Assembly: GCF_013423485.1 (NCBI RefSeq)
Contig: NZ_JABFFR010000051.1
Location: 1-64,000, forward strand
Direction: 5' to 3'
Source: Azospirillum oleiclasticum
Lineage (GTDB): Bacteria > Pseudomonadota > Alphaproteobacteria > Azospirillales > Azospirillaceae
Length of the DNA: 64,000 bases
Made by a program: the position numbers and the translations under genes. Shown in pieces: positions 16,255 through 24,495 of the stretch (position 1 is the first letter of the stretch; each line of letters begins with the position of its first letter). A model generated the notes under the pieces. The model was not told where the DNA came from, did no database searches, and saw only the letters and a program-made list of their open reading frames with translations.

Positions 16255-17181
16255 ATGACCACCCAGCCGCTGCCGGAACACGGCGGCTTCTCCGATATCC
16301 GCCGTGGCGACTGGATCGACCGGCTGGTGCCGTCCGCGGCACGCCCCTATCTCCGGCTGGCGCGGCTCGACCGGCCGATCGGCACCTGGCTGCTGCTGTT
16401 CCCCTGCTGGTGGAGCGCCGCACTCGCGGCGGAAAGCTGGCCGGACCCCTGGCTGATGCTGCTGTTCGCCGTGGGGGCGGTGGTGATGCGGGGGGCCGGC
16501 TGCACGGTCAACGACATCCTCGACCGCAAGTTCGACGCCATGGTGGAGCGGACGCGGACGCGGCCGATCCCCTCGGGTCAGGTGTCGGTGCGGCAGGCGC
16601 TGGTGTTCCTGGCCTTCCAGCTTCTGGTCGGGCTGGTGATCCTGCTGCAGTTCAACCTCACCGCGGTGGCGCTCGGCGTCCTCTCGCTGCTCCTCGTCTT
16701 CACCTATCCCCTGATGAAGAGGATCACCTGGTGGCCGCAGGCCTTTCTCGGGCTGACCTTCAACTGGGGCGCCCTGATGGGCTGGGCGGTGGTGCGGGAC
16801 GGGCTGGACTGGCCGGCGCTGGCGCTCTACGCCGCCGGCATCGTCTGGACGCTGGGCTACGACACCATCTACGCGCACCAGGACAAGGAGGACGACGCGC
16901 GCATCGGCGTCAAATCGACGGCTCTGCGGCTCGGCGAGCAGTCGAAAATCTGGATCTACGGCTTTTACACGCTGACCTGGGCCGGGATTTCGGTGGCGGG
17001 CCTGCTGGCCGGGCTGGGTCCGGCGTTCCAGGCGGTGCTGACCCTGGCGGGCCTTCACCTCGCCTGGCAGGTCGCGACCTGGATCCCCGACGACCAGTCG
17101 GACTGCCTCGCCAAATTCCGCTCGAACCGCTGGTTCGGCTGGATCGTCCTGGCGGCCATCGTGGCCGGCCGGGTGGTCTGA
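16255..17181 (+). CDS. ubiA: 4-hydroxybenzoate octaprenyltransferase
   Basis: Integral-membrane prenyltransferase that attaches the polyprenyl chain to 4-hydroxybenzoate in ubiquinone synthesis. The two magnesium-diphosphate motifs are present: NDILDRKFD near residue 83 and YDTIYAHQDKEDD near 202. About eight membrane helices are visible. The ATG at 16255 gives 308 residues, the usual length; sequence upstream of it is not family-like. ubiD, the next ring-modifying step, lies 2.2 kb downstream. Confidence 0.96.
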   Translation: MTTQPLPEHGGFSDIRRGDWIDRLVPSAARPYLRLARLDRPIGTWLLLFPCWWSAALAAESWPDPWLMLLFAVGAVVMRGAGCTVNDILDRKFDAMVERTRTRPIPSGQVSVRQALVFLAFQLLVGLVILLQFNLTAVALGVLSLLLVFTYPLMKRITWWPQAFLGLTFNWGALMGWAVVRDGLDWPALALYAAGIVWTLGYDTIYAHQDKEDDARIGVKSTALRLGEQSKIWIYGFYTLTWAGISVAGLLAGLGPAFQAVLTLAGLHLAWQVATWIPDDQSDCLAKFRSNRWFGWIVLAAIVAGRVV

Positions 17182-17201
17182 CGGTCGACGTCGCCTGGGG
17201 T

Positions 17202-18020
17202 TTACTTCGCCGCGCTGGCGATCAGTTGGCGGCGCGGGGCCGGCTTGCGCGAGGGTACGGCGACGCTGTGGGCCGGCACCACGGCCGGCTTGCCGACCAC
17301 CGACTTTTCGGCGACCGTGGCGGCCACCACGGTGGCGGCGATGGCCGCTGCCTGCGGCTTGCGCCGCGGCAGCACCGCGGCCACGGCCTTCGCCGGCATC
17401 GTCATGACGGCCGAGGCGGTGTTGCGGTGCATCGAACCGCGCTCGGTGCGGCTCTCGGCCGCACCGGCGACCACCGCGCGGCCTTGGCGCGCGGCGCCGC
17501 GGCCGGTGGGGGCGACGCTGAAGGGTGCCGCCGGCGCCGAGGCCTCGATCACGTCGCCGCGACCGCGTTGGCCGGCCGGCAGGATGAAGCCGTAGGTGGG
17601 ATACACGCGCTGGCCCATCTGGTCGGTCGGCTCATGCCAGACGCGGACCATCGACCAGTCGTTGTTCGGCGACACGTCGGACACCAGCATGCCGCGGCGC
17701 AGCCCGCGGCCGTTGATCCAGCTGTGATCGACCTCGATGGTGCGGCGGTCGATCAACGCGCTGACCAGGGAGACATGGCCGCGGCCCATCCGGGGGCTGC
17801 GCTTGAACACCAGGACCGAGCCCAGCGCCGGACGGTTGTCGCGCTCATAGCTGTCGGCGGCGCGCTGCCACCACATCCAGGCGTCGCCCTGGATGGTGAA
17901 ATCGGAGATCGCCCGCACGGTGCGGACGCAGTCGCCAAGCTGGGCATAAGCGGATGACAGGGGAGACATCATCAGGAACGCGGATGCCGCGACACCGATC
18001 GCAAATCCCTTCACCCGCAT
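17202..18020 (-). CDS. exported CHAP-domain protein (putative cell-wall amidase)
   Basis: The 272-residue product has a signal peptide (1-26, ending AYA). The CHAP domain occupies about 28-150, with the nucleophile cysteine in GDCVRTVR and the histidine in GRGHVSLVS, consistent with a Cys-His amidase or endopeptidase acting on peptidoglycan. The C-terminal half is Ala/Val/Arg-rich low-complexity sequence with PSRKP and PRRKP motifs. It is convergent with ubiA and divergent from the methyltransferase gene. Confidence 0.82.
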   Translation of the reverse strand: MRVKGFAIGVAASAFLMMSPLSSAYAQLGDCVRTVRAISDFTIQGDAWMWWQRAADSYERDNRPALGSVLVFKRSPRMGRGHVSLVSALIDRRTIEVDHSWINGRGLRRGMLVSDVSPNNDWSMVRVWHEPTDQMGQRVYPTYGFILPAGQRGRGDVIEASAPAAPFSVAPTGRGAARQGRAVVAGAAESRTERGSMHRNTASAVMTMPAKAVAAVLPRRKPQAAAIAATVVAATVAEKSVVGKPAVVPAHSVAVPSRKPAPRRQLIASAAK

Positions 18021-18142
18021 GGATTACCCTCCCCGTTCGTCCATTAACGGTGCGTAACACGACGAATGTCGCATGTCTACCCTGCATGAATTATGTAACC
18101 AATCGCCGCAGTTCCCCCGGCAACCCCACCGGTGCCCCAACG

Positions 18143-18796
18143 ATGACCGAAACCGATCCCGTCGCCTTCATCCGCGCCAACACCGTGGTGGCCGCCCCGC
18201 CGCTGGTGCCCGAACTGCGGCTGCACCTCGCCACCGAGGTCACACCCCTGTGGGAGGCGACGGAGGCGACGCTGCGGCAGAACAACCTGCCCCCGCCCTA
18301 CTGGGCCTTCGCCTGGCCCGGCGGGCAGGCGGTGGCGCGCCATGTGCTGGACCATCCCGAGCTGGTCGCCGGCAAACGCGTGCTCGACTTCGCGGCGGGC
18401 ACCGGGCTGGTCGCCATCGCCGCGGCGCTGCGCGGCGCCACCTGCGTGGCGGCGGAGATCGACCGCTTCGCCGTCGCCGCCATCGAACTCAACGCCGCGC
18501 TCAACGGCGTCGCCGTGGAGACGGTGTCGGAGGACCTGATCGGCCACGCCCTGCCCGACATCGATGTGGTCCTGGCCGGCGACGTTTGTTACGAGCGCCC
18601 GATGGCCGAGCGCGCCACCACCTGGATGCGTCTGCTGGCCGCCCGCGGCGCCACGGTGATCCTGGGCGATCCCGGCCGCGCCTATCTTCCGCGCCAGGGG
18701 CTGGAAGCGCTCGGCCGCCACACGGTGCCGACCTCCCTCGACCTGGAGGACCGGGAGACGCGGGAAACGACGGTCTGGCGCCTGCTGCCGAGCTGA
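18143..18796 (+). CDS. class I methyltransferase similar to ETF-beta lysine methyltransferase
   Basis: The 217-residue protein has the SAM-binding loop VLDFAAGTGLVAIAA (about 80-95), an acidic residue after beta-2 (AAEIDRFA), and the segment VLAGDVCYERPMAE that replaces the DPPY-type motif and is typical of the METTL20/ETFBKMT group. Bacterial members methylate lysines of the electron-transfer flavoprotein beta subunit; this is family knowledge and the substrate is inferred. The ATG at 18143 gives the normal length. It converges with the receiver gene. Confidence 0.75.
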   Translation: MTETDPVAFIRANTVVAAPPLVPELRLHLATEVTPLWEATEATLRQNNLPPPYWAFAWPGGQAVARHVLDHPELVAGKRVLDFAAGTGLVAIAAALRGATCVAAEIDRFAVAAIELNAALNGVAVETVSEDLIGHALPDIDVVLAGDVCYERPMAERATTWMRLLAARGATVILGDPGRAYLPRQGLEALGRHTVPTSLDLEDRETRETTVWRLLPS

Positions 18797-18806
18797 CCGC
18801 CCGGGA

Positions 18807-19232
18807 TCAGCGCCGCGGCTCCCCCTCGCCCAGCCGTCCGGCCGTGCCGGCGGGGCGGCAGCGGCCGAGCGCCAGATCGACCGCGCGCAACAGATCCGCT
18901 TCCGACACCGGTTTCGACAGCACCGCGATGCGGTCGCCGTTGCCGCCAGCCAGCGCCCTCATCTCACGGCCCGGCGGTTCGCCGGTCAGCACCACGATGG
19001 GGATCCGCGGCTTGCGCGGCCGCAGCCGACTGATCAGGCCGTAGCCGTCCAGCCGCGGCATGCGCAGATCGGTGATCACCAGATCGAACGGCCGCGCCGT
19101 CATCGACTCCAAGGCGGCGAGCCCGTCGGCGGCCTGCGCCACCGCGTGCCCGGCCATCTCCAGCACCAGCGCCAGCGCCTCGCGAATCAGGGCGTCGTCA
19201 TCGACCACCAGTATGTCCGCCCGCATGTCCAT
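18807..19232 (-). CDS. stand-alone response regulator receiver
   Basis: The 141-residue CheY-like protein has VVDDD near residue 10, the phosphoacceptor Asp in VITDLRMPRLDG, the switch Thr in VLTGEPP and the conserved Lys in LSKPVSE, then a short Arg/Gly/Glu-rich tail with no output domain. The ATG at 19232 follows GGAAG; another ATG lies two codons on. It is divergent from ubiD, with a 199-bp shared upstream region. Confidence 0.88.
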   Translation of the reverse strand: MDMRADILVVDDDALIREALALVLEMAGHAVAQAADGLAALESMTARPFDLVITDLRMPRLDGYGLISRLRPRKPRIPIVVLTGEPPGREMRALAGGNGDRIAVLSKPVSEADLLRAVDLALGRCRPAGTAGRLGEGEPRR

Positions 19233-19431
19233 CAAACCATCTTCCACACCGCAAGCCCAGGGCGGAGGTCCGCCCGATTGCGCTCGACGGGTGGTAAACA
19301 CGCGGAACTCGCGTGAGGTTTCGGCGGCGCTTCGCAATTGCCTCCACCGGTCGGGTGGGCGCTTGACGCCGCCGCCGCATCCGCCATGTTGCCGGACACG
19401 ACCCACCGCCCCGTCACCGGATGTCCGCCCA

Positions 19432-20943
19432 ATGCCCTACACCTCGCTGCGCGACTTCATCGACCGGCTGGAATCCACCGGACGCCTCGTGGTGGTGCGG
19501 GAACCGGTGTCCAGCGTGCTGGAGATGACGGAGATCCAGACCCGCCTGCTGGCCGAGAACGGCCCGGCCGTGCTGTTCCAGAACGTCGTCAAGGCCGACG
19601 GCACCCGGTCCGAGATGCCGGTGCTGGTCAATCTGTTCGGCACGGTGGAGCGCGTCGCCTGGGGCATGGACCGCGAGCCCCACGAGCTGCGCGCGGTGGG
19701 CGAGACGCTGGCCTTCCTGAAGCAGCCGGAGCCGCCCGGCGGCTTCCGAGAGGCGCTGGAGCTGATCCCGCTCGCCCGCACCGTGCTCGCCATGAAGCCG
19801 CGCACCGTCGGTTCCGCCCCCTGCCAGGAGGTGGTGCTGACGGGCGCCGACATCGATCTGGGCCGGCTGCCCGTGCAGTCCTGCTGGCCGGGGGAGCCGG
19901 CGCCGCTGATCACTTGGCCGCTGGTGGTCACCAAGGGCCCGGGCGGGAAGCGGGAGGACGGCTTCAACCTCGGCATCTACCGCATGCAGGTGCTGGGGCG
20001 CGACCGCGCCATCATGCGCTGGCTGAAGCACCGAGGCGGCGCCCAGCACCACCAGCGCTGGGCCTCGGCCGGCAAGCGCGAGCCGCTGCCCTGCGCGGTG
20101 GTGCTGGGGGCCGACCCCGGCACCATCCTCGCCGCCGTCACCCCGGTGCCCGACACCCTGTCGGAATACCAGTTCGCCGGCCTGTTGCGCGGGCGCAAGG
20201 TCGATCTGGTGGACTGCCGGACCGTGCCGCTGAAGGTGCCGGCGCAGGCGGAGATCGTGTTGGAGGGCCACGTCAGCCTGGACGACTACGCCGACGAGGG
20301 GCCCTACGGCGACCACACCGGCTACTACAACTCGGTGGAGAAGTTCCCGGTCTTCACGGTGAGCTGCATGACCATGCGGCGCAACCCCATCTACCTGTCG
20401 ACCTTCACCGGCCGCCCGCCCGACGAGCCGTCGGTGCTCGGCGAAGCGCTGAACGAGGTGTTCATCCCCCTGCTGGTCCAGCAATTCCCGGAGATCGTGG
20501 ATTTCTGGCTGCCGCCGGAGGGCTGTTCCTACCGCATCGCCGTCGTGAGCATGAAGAAGGCCTATCCCGGCCACGCCAAGCGGGTGATGATGGGCGTCTG
20601 GTCCTTCCTGCGCCAGTTCATGTACACGAAGTGGGTGATCGTCGTGGACGATGACATCGACGCGCGGAACTGGAAGGACGTGATGTGGGCCATCTCCACC
20701 CGTATGGACCCGGCCCGCGACATCACCGTCATCGAAGGCACCCCCATCGACTATCTCGACTTCGCCAGCCCGGAGAGCGGGCTGGGTGGCAAGGTCGGGC
20801 TCGACGCCACCAACAAATGGCCGCCCGAAACCAAGCGCGAATGGGGCCAGAAGATCCGCATGAGCGACGGCGTCATCGAGGAGGTGACGCGCAAATGGGC
20901 CAGCTACGGCCTGCCCGGCAGCGGCCGGCCGATCTGGAAGTGA
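19432..20943 (+). CDS. ubiD: UbiD family decarboxylase (3-octaprenyl-4-hydroxybenzoate decarboxylase)
   Basis: Prenylated-FMN-dependent decarboxylase of ubiquinone synthesis. The 503-residue length and family segments are normal: DEGPYGDHTGYYNSVEKFPV, the acidic and metal region QSCWPGEPAPLITWP, and the C-terminal KVGLDATNKWPPETKREWG. The cofactor enzyme UbiX is not in the window. The ATG at 19432 begins MPYTSLRDFI, as in homologues. Confidence 0.95.
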   Translation: MPYTSLRDFIDRLESTGRLVVVREPVSSVLEMTEIQTRLLAENGPAVLFQNVVKADGTRSEMPVLVNLFGTVERVAWGMDREPHELRAVGETLAFLKQPEPPGGFREALELIPLARTVLAMKPRTVGSAPCQEVVLTGADIDLGRLPVQSCWPGEPAPLITWPLVVTKGPGGKREDGFNLGIYRMQVLGRDRAIMRWLKHRGGAQHHQRWASAGKREPLPCAVVLGADPGTILAAVTPVPDTLSEYQFAGLLRGRKVDLVDCRTVPLKVPAQAEIVLEGHVSLDDYADEGPYGDHTGYYNSVEKFPVFTVSCMTMRRNPIYLSTFTGRPPDEPSVLGEALNEVFIPLLVQQFPEIVDFWLPPEGCSYRIAVVSMKKAYPGHAKRVMMGVWSFLRQFMYTKWVIVVDDDIDARNWKDVMWAISTRMDPARDITVIEGTPIDYLDFASPESGLGGKVGLDATNKWPPETKREWGQKIRMSDGVIEEVTRKWASYGLPGSGRPIWK

Positions 20944-20950
20944 CCGGCGG

Positions 20951-21676
20951 ATGACCATCGACCAGCCCGACCCGCATTTCACCGAACCCACCCACGGCTA
21001 CTGGCAGACGCTGGAGCCGCCCGGCATGGATCCGGCGAGGCGGCGTCCACCCTTCCGCTACGGCTACCCGGTGGAGTTGCCGGACGGCCGCTTCCTCGTC
21101 CTGCCGATCCGGCGACGGCCGGACCCCGAGCGGGCGGCGGCCTCGCTCATCCCCAACCACGCCTCCTTCGCGGTCATCGACGCGCTGGCCGGCTTCATGG
21201 CCGAGCTCGCCCGGCCGCTGGCCCCCGACGTCGTGGTCGGCCTGCCGACGCTGGGGCTGGCCCTGGCCCCGGAGCTGGCGCGCCGTCTCGGCCACACGCG
21301 CTACGCCCCGCTCGGCTATTCCCGCAAGGTCTGGTACCGGGAGGAGCTGTCGCAGCCCGTGCGCTCCATCACCTCGCCGGACGCCACCAAGCGCGTCTGG
21401 CTCGACCCCAACCTGCTGCCCTGGCTGGCGGGCAAGCGCGTGGTCCTGGTGGACGACACCGTCAGCTCCGGCACCACGGCGGCGGCGGTGCTGCGGCTGT
21501 TCGCCGCCGCGGGGGTGACGGTGGCCGGCGTCGTCGCCGCCATGAGCCAGGGCGGCGCCTGGCGCGACCATCTGGCGGCGGAGGATCCGGCATGGCCGGG
21601 GCTGGTGCGCTGGGTGTTCGAGACGCCGCTGTTCCGCCGGGTGGAGGAAGGCTGGGAGCCGATCGGCCATCCCTAG
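20951..21676 (+). CDS. phosphoribosyltransferase family protein
   Basis: The 241-residue product has the type I PRPP-binding motif VVLVDDTVSSGTT near residue 168 and an upstream VVVGLPTLGL loop. The family transfers or releases phosphoribosyl groups in nucleotide metabolism, but some members are regulators. The substrate cannot be read from sequence. It follows ubiD by seven bases and is likely cotranscribed. Confidence 0.8.
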   Translation: MTIDQPDPHFTEPTHGYWQTLEPPGMDPARRRPPFRYGYPVELPDGRFLVLPIRRRPDPERAAASLIPNHASFAVIDALAGFMAELARPLAPDVVVGLPTLGLALAPELARRLGHTRYAPLGYSRKVWYREELSQPVRSITSPDATKRVWLDPNLLPWLAGKRVVLVDDTVSSGTTAAAVLRLFAAAGVTVAGVVAAMSQGGAWRDHLAAEDPAWPGLVRWVFETPLFRRVEEGWEPIGHP

Positions 21677-21771
21677 GTCTTCCATCGGCCGGCTATGGCG
21701 AAGAACCGGATTGCCTTCGTCTCGAATTGCGCGAGACTTCCACCAACCTGTCCGATCCGGAGCCTCGACCG

Positions 21772-22137
21772 ATGACGCCGCGCCTGACCGCCCTCCTCCC
21801 GGCCACCCTCCTGCTCACCGCGGGCCTTCTGCCGGGTGCCGCCGCGGCCCAGTCGCCGGGCATGCCCACCGGCTCCTATGAATGCTGGGCCAACGGTGCC
21901 GCGCGGATGCTGATGAACTTCCAGGTGACCGCCCCCGGACGCTACACCGACTCCGAAGGAAAGCCTGGCCAGTTCACGCTCGACGCCGGCACGGGCCGGG
22001 TGAGTTTCCAGGGAGGGATGCTGGACGGCGCCATGCCCGACGGCTTTGTCGCCGTCTTCCATACGCCGGGCGGCCGGCCGACCGTCAGCTTCCGAAGCCC
22101 CCGCGGGGCGGAGGCGGCCTTCTGCGAGCGTGTCTGA
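21772..22137 (+). CDS. small exported protein, function unknown
   Basis: The 121-residue product has a signal peptide (1-26, ending AAA-QS), then a compact mature domain with two cysteines (YECWANG and FCERV) that could form a disulfide. No family is recognised. It is 10 bases upstream of the glycosyltransferase gene. Confidence 0.7.
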   Translation: MTPRLTALLPATLLLTAGLLPGAAAAQSPGMPTGSYECWANGAARMLMNFQVTAPGRYTDSEGKPGQFTLDAGTGRVSFQGGMLDGAMPDGFVAVFHTPGGRPTVSFRSPRGAEAAFCERV

Positions 22138-22146
22138 GGGGAGCGG

Positions 22147-23286
22147 ATGCGCGTCGTCTTCATCAACCCGAATTCCTCGCACCCCTACGACGCCGCCACG
22201 CCGCTGCACTCCCCCCTCGCGGGGTCGGAAACGGCCCAATGCCATCTGGCGGCGGCCGTCGCCGCGCGCGGTCACGACGTCCGGATGGTCACCGCCACGC
22301 CGGCTCCGTCCGACGTCCGGGGTGTGTGGTGCCTTCCCCTGCCGGCGGGGCCGGAGGCAATGACGGGGGCCGACGCGGTCGTCGTCACCAGCGATGCCGC
22401 GGCGGCGCTCGACCTGCGCCGCACGCTTCCGGCCGCAACGGCGGTGATCGCCTGGGAACACAATTTCTGGCAGGCCAACGCCGCGAGTCACGATGCGGCG
22501 CTTCACACGCTGGTGGACATCGACGGTCACGTGCTGTGCGTCAGCGACTGGCACCGGGACAACTACGTCACGGCCGGTGGTCTCGACCCGACGCGGGTGC
22601 ATGTGCTGCGCAACGCCATCGCGCCGGGCTTCGCCGGGCTGTTCGCCCCCGGCGACCCGATTCTCCGCGCCAAGGCGTGGCCGCCGCTGCTGGCCTTCAC
22701 CAGCGTGCCCTACAAGGGGCTGGAGGGGGCTCTGTCCTGGTTCGGCCGGCTGCGCGGACGCCAGCCGGCGGTCACGCTGAACGTCTTTTCCAGCTTCGAC
22801 ATCTACCCGTCCGACAACCGGCACCGCCACAACCCGGCCTGGCCGGCGCTCTACGACCGGTGCCGCGCCCAACCGGGCGTCAACTACGTCGGCGCGGTCC
22901 CACAGCCCAGGCTGGCCCGCGCGCTCCGCGGCGTCTCGATCCTGTTCTACCCCTGCGCGGTGCCGGAGACCTCGGGCATCGCCGTCATGGAGGCGATGGC
23001 CGCCGGCTGCCTCGTGATCACCAACGAGCAGGGAGCCATGCGGGAGACGCTGGCCGGATTCGGCGCGCTGGTCGCCCCACGGGACGGAATGCTGCGGTGC
23101 GACGACTTCCTCGCCGCGACGGAATCCGCACTGTCCAGCTTCGCCGACGCCGACGCGCGCCTGGAGGCCCATCTGCGCCGGCAGGTCGACCACATCACCA
23201 CCTCCGCGCGGTGGGAGCGGCGGGCGGAGGAGTTCGAGGCGCTGCTGGAGCGGATCGCCGGCCCGGGCGCCGGTGCCCGGGCCTGA
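22147..23286 (+). CDS. glycosyltransferase family 4 protein
   Basis: The 379-residue GT-B enzyme has a Rossmann-like N terminus (VVFINPNSS) and the donor-site motif PETSGIAVMEAMAAGCLVIT near residue 277, with the conserved glutamates of retaining GT4 enzymes. The acceptor is unknown. No polysaccharide cluster surrounds it, so a role in a surface glycan or lipid is a guess. Confidence 0.85.
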   Translation: MRVVFINPNSSHPYDAATPLHSPLAGSETAQCHLAAAVAARGHDVRMVTATPAPSDVRGVWCLPLPAGPEAMTGADAVVVTSDAAAALDLRRTLPAATAVIAWEHNFWQANAASHDAALHTLVDIDGHVLCVSDWHRDNYVTAGGLDPTRVHVLRNAIAPGFAGLFAPGDPILRAKAWPPLLAFTSVPYKGLEGALSWFGRLRGRQPAVTLNVFSSFDIYPSDNRHRHNPAWPALYDRCRAQPGVNYVGAVPQPRLARALRGVSILFYPCAVPETSGIAVMEAMAAGCLVITNEQGAMRETLAGFGALVAPRDGMLRCDDFLAATESALSSFADADARLEAHLRRQVDHITTSARWERRAEEFEALLERIAGPGAGARA

Positions 23287-23291
23287 CCGGA

Positions 23292-23798
23292 TCAGCCCCG
23301 GCCGGTCAACCCGCACTCCCGCATCACGAAGTCCGCCACCGCCTCCACATCGTCCAGCGGCAGCACCGGTAGCGCGGTCCCCGGCACCGGGCCGTCCGAC
23401 GCGACGGCGACGATGCTGGGTTCCTCCGGCGCGATCAGCGGCTTGCCGACGGCGGCGCGCCAGACCTCCAGCTTGCGGTGGTCGTGGCGCTTGAAGCCTT
23501 CGATGAGCAGCAGGTCCACCGGGGTCATCCGCGCGATCAGCGCCTCCACCCCCGGTTCCTCCTCGTCGCGCAGCTCGTGCATCAGCGCCCAGCGGCGGGG
23601 GGAGCCGACCAGCACCTCGGTCGCCCCGGCCATGCGGTGGCTGTGGCTGTCCTTGCCGGGATGGTCGATGTCGAAGCCCTTGTGGGCGTGCTTCATGGTC
23701 GACACGGTGATCCCCCGCGCCACCAGCGACGGGATCAGGCGGACCATCAGCGTCGTCTTGCCGCTGCCGCTCCAGCCGGTCAGGCCGAACACCTTCAT
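23292..23798 (-). CDS. mobB: molybdopterin-guanine dinucleotide biosynthesis protein B
   Basis: The P-loop GTPase-like 168-residue protein has Walker A as GWSGSGKTTL near residue 8, the MobB motif MKHAHKGFDIDHPGKDS and the switch-like LLIEGFK. It assists MobA in attaching GMP to molybdopterin. The location downstream of pgsA on the same strand is common in alphaproteobacteria. Confidence 0.93.
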   Translation of the reverse strand: MKVFGLTGWSGSGKTTLMVRLIPSLVARGITVSTMKHAHKGFDIDHPGKDSHSHRMAGATEVLVGSPRRWALMHELRDEEEPGVEALIARMTPVDLLLIEGFKRHDHRKLEVWRAAVGKPLIAPEEPSIVAVASDGPVPGTALPVLPLDDVEAVADFVMRECGLTGRG

Positions 23799-23828
23799 GG
23801 ACGCCTCGGCATGATCATTCCCGACCCG

Positions 23829-24431
23829 TCATGCGGAGCGCGCGGTCTTGGCGTCGCGCGGCTCGCGGCGGGGGCGTTCGGCCAGCATGTGGCGAATGCC
23901 GACGCGGGTGTAGTCCCAGCCGGTGATCAGCGTCAGCAGCGCCGCCGCCCACAGCCCGACGATGCCGATGTCGGTCACCGGCAGGGCGCGCGGGCCGTAG
24001 TCGCCGACGATCAGGAATCCCAGCGCCACCATCTGGATGGTGGTCTTCCACTTGGCCAGACGCGTCACCGGCACGCCGACGTTCAGCCCCGCCAGATACT
24101 CGCGCAGGCCCGACACCAGCACCTCGCGCAGCAGGATCACGACAGCCGGCAGCACCGAGAAGCCGGAGATGCGGTCGAAGGCGACCACCATGAACAGGGT
24201 GGCGGCCACCAGCAGCTTGTCGGCGATCGGGTCGAGGAACTTGCCGATCACCGACTCCTGCTCCCACACGCGGGCCAGGTAGCCGTCGAAATAGTCGGTG
24301 ATGGCAGCGGCGGCGAACAGCCCGCAGGAGGTCCAGGCCGCCCACCCCTCCGGCACGAAGAACAGCCCGACCACCACCGGGATCACCGCGATCCGGGACA
24401 GGGTCAGCAGATTCGGCAGGCTGGTCAGCAT
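23829..24431 (-). CDS. pgsA: CDP-diacylglycerol-glycerol-3-phosphate 3-phosphatidyltransferase
   Basis: Makes phosphatidylglycerol phosphate from CDP-diacylglycerol. The CDP-alcohol phosphotransferase signature is complete, with D-x2-DG-x2-AR in DYFDGYLAR (about 46-54) and the paired aspartates in GKFLDPIADK. Four or more membrane helices are present. Its 200-residue length is normal. uvrC ends 64 bases upstream on the same strand. Confidence 0.95.
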   Translation of the reverse strand: MLTSLPNLLTLSRIAVIPVVVGLFFVPEGWAAWTSCGLFAAAAITDYFDGYLARVWEQESVIGKFLDPIADKLLVAATLFMVVAFDRISGFSVLPAVVILLREVLVSGLREYLAGLNVGVPVTRLAKWKTTIQMVALGFLIVGDYGPRALPVTDIGIVGLWAAALLTLITGWDYTRVGIRHMLAERPRREPRDAKTARSA

Positions 24432-24495
24432 GGTCGGCGACGGTCCATCGTCACGGGTCGGGGGCTACCTTAAAGCACGGAAAAGGGCCGTCAGT

